This document shows positions 36,201 through 44,204 of a stretch of DNA of 64,000 bases, piece by piece. Position 1 is the stretch's first letter. Each line of letters starts with the position of its first letter. The stretch is from Bacteroidota bacterium (GTDB lineage: Bacteria; Bacteroidota; Rhodothermia; Rhodothermales; UBA10348). Position numbers and translations under genes: made by a program. The stretch is from the NCBI GenBank assembly GCA_029262835.1, contig JAJCYQ010000089.1, positions 1 to 64,000 of the forward strand, written 5' to 3'. Below the pieces are notes generated by a model, which was given only the letters and a program-made list of their open reading frames with translations, searched no databases and was not told the DNA's origin.

Positions 36201-36679
36201 CTGACTTCGCCGCCATTCGATACGAGGCCATCGGAGATAATGTGCATGACATAAACCTGGTCGCCGTTTTCATCGCGCACAGGCTGCCCATTTTCATCGA
36301 CCAGAGGAACGGACTTAGGATCTCTCACGTCATTGTCGTCAATGATCTCCGCTCCCACGAACGGACCGAACTCGAAACCATATCCCAGACCGTTCCACAC
36401 GATGTCCGTGATGGTGTTACCGGGGGAACTGATGGAACCGAAGTTGAGCACCTGGGTGGTAATGCGGTTGCCGTTCAGGATCACGTCGCGGCGCGTGGCA
36501 AAGGCCTCTTCCTGACACTCGGAGATGGCCTGTGTACCACCCTTGTTGGTTTGTTGGTTGATCCAGGTCCGGAGATCACTGTAGGACTGGCCGCGGGTAC
36601 GTTCCTGTCCCTGGGCGGGGGCGGACAGAAGAGATATCGCAAATAATACCCCGAAAAAGCGTAAAAAAAGACGTGTCAT
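33251..36679 (-). CDS. Large secreted surface protein (unrecognised family)
   Basis: An 1142-aa protein with a signal peptide (LFLRFFGVLFAISLLSAPAQGQ). The first half has an all-beta character. In the middle is an Asp-rich stretch like thrombospondin type 3 calcium repeats (DGIDNDGDGMIDESW, DGIDNDNDWDPETDDVG). Fibronectin-III-like segments follow (PNLRAVPGDQKVTLYWD, FEGYAIYRSTDPSF, TYYYAVTAYDRG). The C-terminus (PNPYV, IRIYTLSGELVDTIE, YGLYIFHVDWDGG) resembles a sorting domain. It lies 22 bp after the TonB receptor gene and 8 bp before the PorV gene. A role as partner lipoprotein or surface protein of the receptor is inferred. Confidence 0.8.
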   Translation of the reverse strand: MTRLFLRFFGVLFAISLLSAPAQGQERTRGQSYSDLRTWINQQTNKGGTQAISECQEEAFATRRDVILNGNRITTQVLNFGSISSPGNTITDIVWNGLGYGFEFGPFVGAEIIDDNDVRDPKSVPLVDENGQPVRDENGDQVYVMHIISDGLVSNGGEVSPDGTEQWGWQPIPCAEPVGNFDGLNVVNPNSALIPVSDAEDKNLDGKPDSWPDDWFNENLKEFVWPGALQQGASNADKEALYFMNDYSNREFKYYPFASDSTKRGLGLEVEVRLYQWANPLAEDTIFMVYKITNKSEKDLDKVVFGMWGDPHIGGPGDWPDDLAFFDPSLNMVFAFDADGRSDIPGRVPGFFGYKFLESPGLGTEIIDGVRFEGDGIDNDGDGMIDESWTDGIDNDNDWDPETDDVGIDGIPGTGDEGEGDGLPTAGDLFDITKPGEPNFEFTDIDESDMIGLTSFASPPFAGNRVSNDERVWQFVEPGNFSEIPEEPGDNVFIYGSGYFPLRAGETKRFSIALVLGESLNDLRLNAETAQQIFDVGYRFARPPAKPNLRAVPGDQKVTLYWDAIAEDSVDPLSRDKDFEGYAIYRSTDPSFSDQQKITDINGSAFLFQPLTTTNGVEAKFDLDNGLTGPSSIPFPGRGVSFNLGNDTGLFHTFVDTNRVVNGQTYYYAVTAYDRGFSGDIDSPDGIPPSETSKTVTFNPVDESFIFDVNTVSVVPRPVTAGYLAPSIVEAGGIQHETGHATGDISIEILDPMAVPPDGNYRIDFNKRDGATVYSVTDQNPRTVSIRALTGKTSSLGVPNINADSFVLRTSNGTQLAEDVDYELIEASGSVLIFAGQVADGDSLTATFTHRPIAESALINSEEGNPVFDGLHVFVQDVDLAIEDGQTGWSQGGRNIPFQVRVATSGPGRIPQPADYEITFSNSDIGNSFSNNIPIPFRVVNLTEANTELQVFTPDLNRSGTWDVNEPIIFLESIDGTLTATWQVALENVDETPGDGDVFFVRTEKPFRENDSFTFRTVGARDDVATSREKVFNCDDERGECIYAVPNPYVMTNTIEPTNPVSRSARGDRRLYFANVPAKATIRIYTLSGELVDTIERDSAVDDGKQFWDLRTKDNMNIAYGLYIFHVDWDGGSYIGKFAVIK

Positions 36680-36701
36680 GGGATGACGTGGGTGTCGCAG
36701 G

Positions 36702-39461
36702 TTAGAAGTTCAGCGTGGCGCCAACGCGGATTTCACGGGGAGCAGAGAAGAAATTGGGGCGGTTCTCGTACTCTTCGAGCGATTGGATGCCCGGAAGCCC
36801 CAGCTGGACGGCACTTTCCCAGGCGGCGAATACGCCGCGCTGGTCGGAGAGGGAGCGCGTGGCACGTCCGGTGTCCGAAAACACAAAGTTCTCGTTCAGC
36901 CGGTCCAGCACATTGAATATGCGGGCAAAAACACGCAAACTGGCCCGGTCGTTCAGTTCCACCGTGCGGTGCATCTGCATGTCGAGCTTGGTCGTCGTTG
37001 GCTTGCGTTCCTGATTCGGTAGCTGGTCTATTTTCTGGTCAATCAGGAGCGGCGTATACGGGTAGCCCGACGCAAGTTGACCAATGAACGACACGCCCCA
37101 CGCCCTGCCGGGCGAGATGGTGACGGTGCTCGAGAGGATGTGGCGCTGGTCGAAGTCGAGCGGGATCAGTTCGAATTCTGTTTCCTTGCCCGAGAGCGTA
37201 TTGAAAAAGAAGGCATTGGCATCGTCGTTGTTGCCCTCTGCGACCTGGAATGTATAGTCGAGCGTGGCTGCAAGGTAGCCGCCCGGTGCCCGGCGTTTGG
37301 TGAGTGCCAGGGTGAATCCTTTCACGTTGGCGTAATCCCGGTTCTGGTAGATGGCGAACTGGTCCTCTCCGGAAATTGTGGAAAATCGGATGTTCTGCAG
37401 CGCCAGGTAGTCCCGGATGTCCTTGAAGAAGCCCGTCACGTCAAAGGCGAGGGTCTCTGTCAATTGCTGCTGCAGTCCTATTTCATACTGGACAGAGCGC
37501 TCTGGTCGCAGGTTGGTATTGCCAAATGTGGGCGCCGTGCCTACCGGAAATTCGAACTCCGGGTTCACGTACATATTGCGCAGGCGTGGCATCTGGGCAA
37601 AGTGGCCGTACGAAAAGTGGATGATGCCACGGTTGGTGATGGGGAAGGAAACGCCGAGACGAGGCATCAGGATATTCACGACGTCGGCTTGCTGGAGTTC
37701 GCTGTTGCGCGTTTGTGGATCCAGCAAGTTCGGGATGAAGAGCCCGTGTGGATTGAAGCGTTCATACCGCAGACCGGCATTGATGATGAAGTCTGAAAAC
37801 TCCAGCTTGTCCTGTGCGTAGGCGCTGATCTGCACGACTTTCTGATCCTCGTAGAAGTCGTGGGCCGGAGTTGTAACCTCAGGTACGGAAGGCTCCAGGT
37901 ACTGATCGCCGTCGAACAGGATGGTCATGTTGCGACGGTCCAGGTAGTGCAGGTTATACTCAAAACCCGCCTTCGTTTCATGTATGGCCCCAATTTGGCG
38001 CGTGTAGTCGGTTTTCAGCCGGTAAGAATCGGAACGTTCACGCACGCGACCTTTCTGATTGCCCCCCATGAGGAAGTTGTTGCCGGGAAAGCCGACGATG
38101 GCCCCGGTCGAGACGTACCTGGGGTCATTGGGGTCATCGTAGAGGTAGTTCTTCGCTTCGTTGTTGGCGTAGGAAAAACGGACCGTATAGAAAGATTTGT
38201 CGTTCAGCGAGTGGGTCCAGGCCACACCGTGATTGGTACCGGTATCCCGGAATGTGGACACGCCGTCTGGATTCAATCGGTAGGCAAAATTGAATGGTGT
38301 TCGCTTGCCGCCGTCCGAAATGAACGAGTATTCCAGCTTGGTACCGGGCCAGAACTTCGTGTTCAGTTTGGCCACCAGGTTGTGGCCTTCTGCGGGGTTC
38401 ATGCTCACCGTTTCTCCAGGAATCGGCTCGTCTTCTCCATACTCGTACCACGGACGGCCCTGGATCTCATAATACCAGGCGGGGCCGTCGTAGTCTGGGA
38501 TGAACTCCCGGATCTGATTGATGAGTCCAGGGTCGCCGTTGAAGTTGGCAGAATCCGACGGCAGGAACGTGCGGCGTCCGTAGATGTGGCCATCGTCATT
38601 GTCTATGCGACCCGAAACGAAAAACTTGACGCGTTTCGCGAAAGGCACAGGGCCGCTGAACGTACCTTCAAGTGTATAGACATTGGCGCGGAGCTCGTTG
38701 TCGCTGAAGAAGACATCATCGTGCGTCGTGAAATTGTTGCCCCCATAAACGCTGATGGAGCCTTCCACTTTGTCGCCGCCCTCTTTTGTGACCAGGTTTA
38801 CAATGCCCGACATGGCCTTGCCGTACTCTGCATTGAATGCGCCTGAAATGACGGTCATTTCCTGGATGGCGTCGGCCGCAACGGACGTAGCCAGGCCATT
38901 CGTCTCGAACGGGTTGCCGACAGACATGCCGTCGACCAGGTAGGCGACCTCGTTGCTTCGTCCTCCACGGATATGGATGGCGCCACCAGGACCTGTCGTG
39001 ACGCCCGCCTGCGTCGTGAGGACACCGAAGAAGCCTTCAACCGGAAGCGCCTCAATTTCTTCCGCGTTGGTAGTTGTTTTGGACGACGTGAGATCTTTCT
39101 GCACGAGCGGACGCTCTGCCTGGACCACAATCTCTTCACCGCCTATCACCTCTTCCGACATCTCAACGTCGTAACGCGTTGTCTGACCTGTAGTTACACG
39201 CAAGCCTGTCACCTGCTGGGCAGCGAAGCCGATGTATGAGAAACGCAGCGCATACTCGCCCGGGCGAAGGTTGAGCAGCACATAGTTGCCGTCAGCATCC
39301 GTGACCGTGCCCTGGGTGGTGCCTTCGATGATCACATTGACGCCGATCAAGGCCTCGCCCGTCTCACCATCCGTGATCTTACCTGCAATCTTTCCCTGGC
39401 CTGCGGCAACATGGATGCCAAGAAAACAGCCCAGTATGAGCAAAAAACCCGCTTTGTACAT
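36702..39461 (-). CDS. TonB-dependent receptor with carboxypeptidase-regulatory-like domain
   Basis: A 919-aa outer-membrane protein. After the leader (MYKAGFLLILGCFLGIHVAAGQ) comes a carboxypeptidase-regulatory-like domain (GKIAGKITDGETGEALIGVNV, DADGNYVLLNLRPGEYALRFSYIGF). The TonB plug follows (GGAIHIRGGRSNEVAYLVDGMSV, ISGAFNAEYGKAMSGIVNLVTK), then a barrel ending EIRVGATLNF. The final Phe fits an outer-membrane barrel. It heads the operon receptor, 1142-aa protein, PorV-like protein, amidase. The substrate is unknown; no SusD-type partner is present. Confidence 0.93.
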   Translation of the reverse strand: MYKAGFLLILGCFLGIHVAAGQGKIAGKITDGETGEALIGVNVIIEGTTQGTVTDADGNYVLLNLRPGEYALRFSYIGFAAQQVTGLRVTTGQTTRYDVEMSEEVIGGEEIVVQAERPLVQKDLTSSKTTTNAEEIEALPVEGFFGVLTTQAGVTTGPGGAIHIRGGRSNEVAYLVDGMSVGNPFETNGLATSVAADAIQEMTVISGAFNAEYGKAMSGIVNLVTKEGGDKVEGSISVYGGNNFTTHDDVFFSDNELRANVYTLEGTFSGPVPFAKRVKFFVSGRIDNDDGHIYGRRTFLPSDSANFNGDPGLINQIREFIPDYDGPAWYYEIQGRPWYEYGEDEPIPGETVSMNPAEGHNLVAKLNTKFWPGTKLEYSFISDGGKRTPFNFAYRLNPDGVSTFRDTGTNHGVAWTHSLNDKSFYTVRFSYANNEAKNYLYDDPNDPRYVSTGAIVGFPGNNFLMGGNQKGRVRERSDSYRLKTDYTRQIGAIHETKAGFEYNLHYLDRRNMTILFDGDQYLEPSVPEVTTPAHDFYEDQKVVQISAYAQDKLEFSDFIINAGLRYERFNPHGLFIPNLLDPQTRNSELQQADVVNILMPRLGVSFPITNRGIIHFSYGHFAQMPRLRNMYVNPEFEFPVGTAPTFGNTNLRPERSVQYEIGLQQQLTETLAFDVTGFFKDIRDYLALQNIRFSTISGEDQFAIYQNRDYANVKGFTLALTKRRAPGGYLAATLDYTFQVAEGNNDDANAFFFNTLSGKETEFELIPLDFDQRHILSSTVTISPGRAWGVSFIGQLASGYPYTPLLIDQKIDQLPNQERKPTTTKLDMQMHRTVELNDRASLRVFARIFNVLDRLNENFVFSDTGRATRSLSDQRGVFAAWESAVQLGLPGIQSLEEYENRPNFFSAPREIRVGATLNF

Positions 39462-39502
39462 GATCTCTGTCAGGGTGTGTTGAGATATCTGTTGCACCGG
39501 CG

Positions 39503-39536
39503 AAAAAAATGGGGAGGCCCCTCGCGGGGCCTCCCC
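39503..39536 (-). terminator. Terminator after the FG-GAP protein gene
   Basis: An 11-bp perfect stem ggggaggcccc / ggggcctcccc with 4-nt loop, followed by ATTTTTTT on the minus strand. It separates the FG-GAP gene from the receptor operon. Confidence 0.85.
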
Positions 39537-39558
39537 AAAGATAATGCTTCGGGGCCTG

Positions 39559-41418
39559 TTACTTCACCAGAACGACGGACTTGCTCTGGCGGAAGTTACC
39601 GTACTCCAGCGTGTAGAAGTACGTGCCACTGGCCGCCATGGCGCCAGCATCGGTGGTGCCATCCCAGTAGACCTCATGTGTTCCTTTGGCGCGCACGTCG
39701 TTGCTGACGAGCGTACGGACTACGCGTCCCTGTGAGTCATAGACGTTCACACTGACCGCCTTCTGTATGGGAAGCGTGAAGCGGATGCTGGTTGAACCGC
39801 GGAACGGGTTCGGATAGCTCTGCTCCAGGATGTAGTCTGAGGGGAGGACGACGTCCGTGTCTTCAATCGCGACATTTACGCCGTCACTCGTCAGGATGCG
39901 CAGAAAGACGCGCTCATTGGCGCGCGCCGATACAACCACGTCTGTCTCGGTGGAGTCAGCCGGATTGAACGTACGGTTGATGGTGAACAGGCTGTCGTCC
40001 ACACCTTGCATTCCAACGGCCAGTTCGTTCCAACCATCGCCATCTGCATCTCCAAGAAACGCGAGCTTGGAAACGAACTCTGGACCTTGGCCACCATCTT
40101 CACGGAACTCTGTGATGACACCGGCAGAGTCCCTGGTCACCGTACTGAACACATCGAGGGGCTCTCCAATGCGGATGTCGATGGGTTCGGTATAGCTGGC
40201 GGGATCTTCAACGTCGCCACCAATATACTCGGACACACGCAACCAAGCAGGAGCCTGACCCTGCTCGAATTGACCGGGAGTGTAGGAAGGGCCACCTGCA
40301 ATGAGGTCGGGATTACCATCCTGGTCGAGATCACCGATCGTCAAGCCGAGTGAGGACAGGCCCGGGATGGTATTGAAGGAAACGTTGTCAGACGTCACTT
40401 CAAGTGCACTTTCACCAGCTTCATAATTCAGAACGGAAACGGCACCAGTCTGCAGGTTGGGGCAGTACACTTCGGTGTCTCCGTCAGCATTCATGTCAAA
40501 CCCGAAGCAACCGAAGAAGGCGACATGATCTCCGACACCGGCAGATGCCTGCAGATTGATATTGGGGTCTCCGTCAGCCGGGAGGACATACGTGTCAGGA
40601 CCGGTCACCGACATGTTGGTGAAGTTGTAGCTGTTCCACGACATCATTGCTACGTCCATCGTGCCATCTCCATTCAGGTCGCCAGGTACAATGCCATAAG
40701 GGCTACCGCCACCGCGAGCTACGGGATCGAAGTCTTCGGTCGCCCGCGACGAGACCGTGGCCTCCTGGACGAAAGTCTCAAAGCCGGAACCAATGTCACC
40801 GGTCACACCGATGACCATCCATACATCAGAGGAATTGGCTCCCCCGTTATTTCCGAAGTAGAGTTCATCGAATCCGTCTCCGTCCAGATCCATGGCACCC
40901 ATCTGCTCTGCTCTCCAGCGGTCCAGAGGTTCGCCGTCAAAATCGTACTTGACCGGGGTGGTCGAGAACGTGTCGTCCCCCGTGGCTTCGAAGAAGAACA
41001 ATCCGATTCCGGCAAGAGGATTGTCATCCGTGAACGAAGAGCCGGACGGGATGATGATCTCGCCGAATCCGTCACCATCAAGATCGCCACCGGTCATGGT
41101 CCGGATATTGCCGGTCGAACTGGTTGAGTCTTCCAGGGATGGCGTCGAGAATATCAACTCCCAGGTGTCAGCTCCTTTGTTCTCGAAGACATGGACGCGT
41201 CCTCCCAAGGTGTAATCGGACAGGAGCACCTCGACCAGGCCGTCGCCATCCAGGTCGAAGGGGCCGTCGACTTGGCGTGCTCCGGAGTGAGTGGTACTGA
41301 AGGGCCCATCAACAGATGGGGCCACGCCCCAAGAAAAATCGGAAGTGACGACCTGGGCGGAAGCGCTTCCGGCAAACATGAACAGCACGGCAAGCGAAAA
41401 AACAGTAACGAATCGCAT
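39559..41418 (-). CDS. FG-GAP/VCBS repeat protein with T9SS type A sorting domain
   Basis: A 619-aa secreted protein. The ATG at 41418 (MRFVTVFSLAVLFMFAGSASAQ) gives a clean signal peptide. Seven Asp-rich calcium-binding repeats mark a beta-propeller, for example DLDGDGLVEVLL, GDLDGDGFGEI, DLDGDGFDELYFGN, GDLNGDGTMDVAMM, GDLDQDGNPDLIAGG and GDADGDGWNELAVG. The C-terminus is a classical T9SS type A domain (SYPNPFRGSTSIRFTLP ... GTYFYTLEYGNFRQSKSVVLVK). It is likely anchored on the cell surface; ligand unknown. A consensus-like promoter lies upstream and a terminator downstream, so it is monocistronic. Confidence 0.92.
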   Translation of the reverse strand: MRFVTVFSLAVLFMFAGSASAQVVTSDFSWGVAPSVDGPFSTTHSGARQVDGPFDLDGDGLVEVLLSDYTLGGRVHVFENKGADTWELIFSTPSLEDSTSSTGNIRTMTGGDLDGDGFGEIIIPSGSSFTDDNPLAGIGLFFFEATGDDTFSTTPVKYDFDGEPLDRWRAEQMGAMDLDGDGFDELYFGNNGGANSSDVWMVIGVTGDIGSGFETFVQEATVSSRATEDFDPVARGGGSPYGIVPGDLNGDGTMDVAMMSWNSYNFTNMSVTGPDTYVLPADGDPNINLQASAGVGDHVAFFGCFGFDMNADGDTEVYCPNLQTGAVSVLNYEAGESALEVTSDNVSFNTIPGLSSLGLTIGDLDQDGNPDLIAGGPSYTPGQFEQGQAPAWLRVSEYIGGDVEDPASYTEPIDIRIGEPLDVFSTVTRDSAGVITEFREDGGQGPEFVSKLAFLGDADGDGWNELAVGMQGVDDSLFTINRTFNPADSTETDVVVSARANERVFLRILTSDGVNVAIEDTDVVLPSDYILEQSYPNPFRGSTSIRFTLPIQKAVSVNVYDSQGRVVRTLVSNDVRAKGTHEVYWDGTTDAGAMAASGTYFYTLEYGNFRQSKSVVLVK

Positions 41419-41498
41419 GTATTTGTGTGGGTTGGTGAAAAATGGGTAAGACCCTGCCGGCACCGGGTAGGCTGGCGGAGTCGCAAATGTTTACATTA

Positions 41499-41527
41499 AT
41501 ACTACACACACCTGACCTCTCTGTCAA
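41499..41527 (-). promoter_or_regulatory. Promoter of the FG-GAP protein gene
   Basis: The minus strand has TTGACA (41527 to 41522), a 17-bp spacer and TAGTAT (41504 to 41499). This leaves a 5' leader of roughly 75 nt before the ATG at 41418. Confidence 0.6.
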
Positions 41528-41533
41528 CCTTGG

Positions 41534-43366
41534 ATGTCGATGCCGAACCGATTAACGGTGTTCTTTCTTGCCTTCCTTACCCTGCACGCGCCCGATGTTC
41601 TTCGGGCACAGGACGTGACGGACAAGTGGGAAATGAGGGGCGCCTGGATTGCGACGGTCATCAACCTGGACTGGCCATCGAACGCGTCGCTCTCTGTGGC
41701 GTCCCAGCAGGCCGAACTCACGACAATATTCAATGGTTTGGAGGACCGGGGAATCAACGCCGTCTTTTTCCAGGTCCGTTCGGAAGCCGACGCCATGTAT
41801 GCTTCGAGTCTCGAACCCTGGTCCCGCTATCTGACGGGACTCCAGGGGCGCGCTCCCAACCCCGTATGGGACCCATTGGAAACAGCCGTCGAGTTGGCGC
41901 ACGCCCGAGGGATGGAGCTGCACGCGTGGGTAAACCCGTTTCGGGCCGTCCGGCAGACGAACGCTTATCCGATTGATCCAGGGCACATATCGGAAACCAA
42001 CCCCGAGTGGATACTGGAGGTTGGTACCCAGAAGCTGCTGGATCCGGGTAATCCAGATGCGCGCGCTTTTGTGATCGACGTCGTTCGGGATATCCTGGTT
42101 AGATATGATGTCGACGGCATCCACTTTGACGACTATTTCTATCCGTACACGCCGGTAATCGGTGCCCAGGACGATGCCACACATGCCGCCTATAATCCTG
42201 GGGGCCTGCCGAAGGGCGACTGGCGTCGAGAGAACATCAATATCTTCATGCGAGACGTGTATACCGCCGTAGTAGAAACGAACCCCGAAGCTCTCTTCGG
42301 CGTGAGCCCGTTTGGGATCTGGCGCAACGGGGTGCCCTCGGGGATCACGGGGCTGGACGCATACAATGTGGTTTTCGCCGATCCTCTGGCCTGGTTTGAA
42401 GACGGATCCATCGACTATCTGGTGCCCCAGCTGTATTGGCAGTTCGGCGGCGGTCAGGACTTCGGTACGCTCGTTGACTGGTGGCCAGCGCAGGCACAGG
42501 CCGCCGCCAACCCACGGCCCATTTACGTCGGCCATGCTGTCTACAAAATGGATACGAGCGACAGCTTCAATTGCTGTTATGCGGCCGATGAACTCTCGCG
42601 GCAGATCCGGCGGGCCCGGGCCACAACGGGTGTGGCAGGGTCCGTGCACTTCCGTGCGGCCGACCTTCTCACGTCCACGAATCAGGGGTTCTCGGACACA
42701 CTGGCTACCGATCTGTACGCAGTGCCTGCGTTTCGAGGCCCACTGGGACACCGAGACGCGTTCCCACCCGGGGCGCCCGACAACTTGTCGGCGCTCTCGG
42801 CGGCCGGTACGGTCCTTCTCTCATGGGATCCGTCCTTTTTCGGAACGCCAGCCCGGCGTTTCGCCGTATATCGTGTCATTGGTGAGGAGCCGGTGGACGT
42901 GCGTGCCGTGACGAACAATCCGGAGCATCTCGTAGCCCTTACCTACGAGCCCCAATTCAGCGAGCCCGTGCCCGTGGGGGGAGAGCCTGGAGCGCCGAAT
43001 ACGGCCTATTATATTGTGACGGCGCTTACATTCAACAATGTGGAAGGCCCGGAGAGCAACGTGGTCAGCATTGCAACGAGTACGGCTACAGAGGCTGTTG
43101 TGCCGGATTCGCGGCTGGTGGTGGATGTGTACCCGAATCCAGCTCGCCGTCACGTCCAGATCGTTGTAGGCGGCAGGCACTACGCGGACGTGCCCCGCAT
43201 CCGCATATATGACGTCGCAGGACGGCTCGTTACCTCGCTGTCGGGAACGGAGACCACGTGGGATCTGTCCGCTCAATCCGGGGGACGCGTGGCGCCGGGG
43301 CTGTACCTGATCACCGTCCAGTTCGGTACGCAGCGGCAGACGCGGACGGTGCTGGTTACACCATGA
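41534..43366 (+). CDS. GHL10-type glycoside hydrolase with T9SS sorting domain
   Basis: A 610-aa secreted enzyme. A signal peptide (MPNRLTVFFLAFLTLHAPDVLRAQ) is followed by a GHL10 (family-10-like) catalytic domain: MRGAWIATVINLDWPS, INAVFFQVRSEADAMY, MELHAWVNPFRAV, YDVDGIHFDDYFYPY, LFGVSPFGIWRN, IDYLVPQLYWQ. A fibronectin-III-like domain follows (APDNLSALSAAGTVLLSWD), then a type A sorting domain (VYPNPARRHVQIVV ... PGLYLITVQFG). Relatives act on peptidoglycan or other glycans, so the amidase in the nearby operon may be a functional partner. The end overlaps the convergent response regulator gene by 11 bp. Confidence 0.92.
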   Translation: MSMPNRLTVFFLAFLTLHAPDVLRAQDVTDKWEMRGAWIATVINLDWPSNASLSVASQQAELTTIFNGLEDRGINAVFFQVRSEADAMYASSLEPWSRYLTGLQGRAPNPVWDPLETAVELAHARGMELHAWVNPFRAVRQTNAYPIDPGHISETNPEWILEVGTQKLLDPGNPDARAFVIDVVRDILVRYDVDGIHFDDYFYPYTPVIGAQDDATHAAYNPGGLPKGDWRRENINIFMRDVYTAVVETNPEALFGVSPFGIWRNGVPSGITGLDAYNVVFADPLAWFEDGSIDYLVPQLYWQFGGGQDFGTLVDWWPAQAQAAANPRPIYVGHAVYKMDTSDSFNCCYAADELSRQIRRARATTGVAGSVHFRAADLLTSTNQGFSDTLATDLYAVPAFRGPLGHRDAFPPGAPDNLSALSAAGTVLLSWDPSFFGTPARRFAVYRVIGEEPVDVRAVTNNPEHLVALTYEPQFSEPVPVGGEPGAPNTAYYIVTALTFNNVEGPESNVVSIATSTATEAVVPDSRLVVDVYPNPARRHVQIVVGGRHYADVPRIRIYDVAGRLVTSLSGTETTWDLSAQSGGRVAPGLYLITVQFGTQRQTRTVLVTP

Positions 43367-44204
43367 GCCGGTCCTTCAGGATTTTCGAGCGTTCGCGGCT
43401 GGCAATGACCTCGTGTCCGCCGGTCAGAACGAGCTTGAATCGGCCGGAGAACCATGATATCAGTTCCTTGATGTGGCGTTGCTGGACAATGGCCGACCGG
43501 TGCACGCGCATGAACTGATCCGGATCGAGGAGCTGCTCGAGTTGGTCCAACGTGTAGGACACGATATGTTGTTTGAGGCGGGGCCGGGGGGTGTCCGTCT
43601 CCCGGTCAATGAGAAATACCCGCGTAATCCCTTCTGAAATTTCGACCGATACCAGATCGGAGACGGGGACAATAAGAATGCGGTCCCGGTACGGGATGGA
43701 CAGCTGCTCGAGGTACTCGGCATCTTTGGCCGAGGCCTGCTCGTCCCGACGGGCGCTGCCGGATGGATCCTCGACGGCCGATGCATCCATCCAGTCGAGC
43801 AGTCGTGCCAGCCTGTTTTCGAGTTCCGTGCGCGAGGCAGGGGCGGCGAGTACGCGCGCGGCCCGCTCGACGGCGCTGGCGAACCGGTCCTTGGGGATGG
43901 GTTTCAGGAGATAGTCGACCGCGTTGGCCTCAAAGGCTTTGATCGCGTATTCGTCGTAGGCGGTCGTGAAGACGACGACCGGGCGGGTGCCCGGCTCCAG
44001 GCGGTCCAGCACGTCGAAACCATCGTATCCGGGCATCTGGATATCGAGGAACGCCAGATCCGGTTTTTCGCGGCCAAGCAGTTCCAGCGCCGACGGCCCG
44101 TCGTCGGCCTCGCCCACAACGTGGATGTTGTCGTGATCGGAAATCAGTTTGCGCAGACGCTGCCGCGCGGGGGCTTCGTCGTCAATGATTACGGTTCGGA
44201 TCAT
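43356..44204 (-). CDS. LytTR-family response regulator
   Basis: A 282-aa regulator. The receiver domain (MIRTVIIDDEAPARQRL) has phosphoacceptor Asp54 in DLAFLDIQMPGYDG, the Thr in FTTAYDEYAI and Lys in YLLKPIPKDRF. A C-terminal LytTR DNA-binding domain follows (YRDRILIVPVSDLVSVEISEGITRVF, DQFMRVHRSAIVQQRHIKEL). The start at 44204 lies 23 bp inside the end of the kinase gene, so the two are co-translated. LytTR regulators often control surface polysaccharide or secreted factors; targets here are unknown. Confidence 0.93.
   Translation of the reverse strand: MIRTVIIDDEAPARQRLRKLISDHDNIHVVGEADDGPSALELLGREKPDLAFLDIQMPGYDGFDVLDRLEPGTRPVVVFTTAYDEYAIKAFEANAVDYLLKPIPKDRFASAVERAARVLAAPASRTELENRLARLLDWMDASAVEDPSGSARRDEQASAKDAEYLEQLSIPYRDRILIVPVSDLVSVEISEGITRVFLIDRETDTPRPRLKQHIVSYTLDQLEQLLDPDQFMRVHRSAIVQQRHIKELISWFSGRFKLVLTGGHEVIASRERSKILKDRLMV

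Noticed and set aside
35258-36646. 462-codon open frame antisense to the large surface protein
   Set aside because: No leader, domain or start context; the opposite strand has signal peptide, FnIII and calcium-type repeats in frame.
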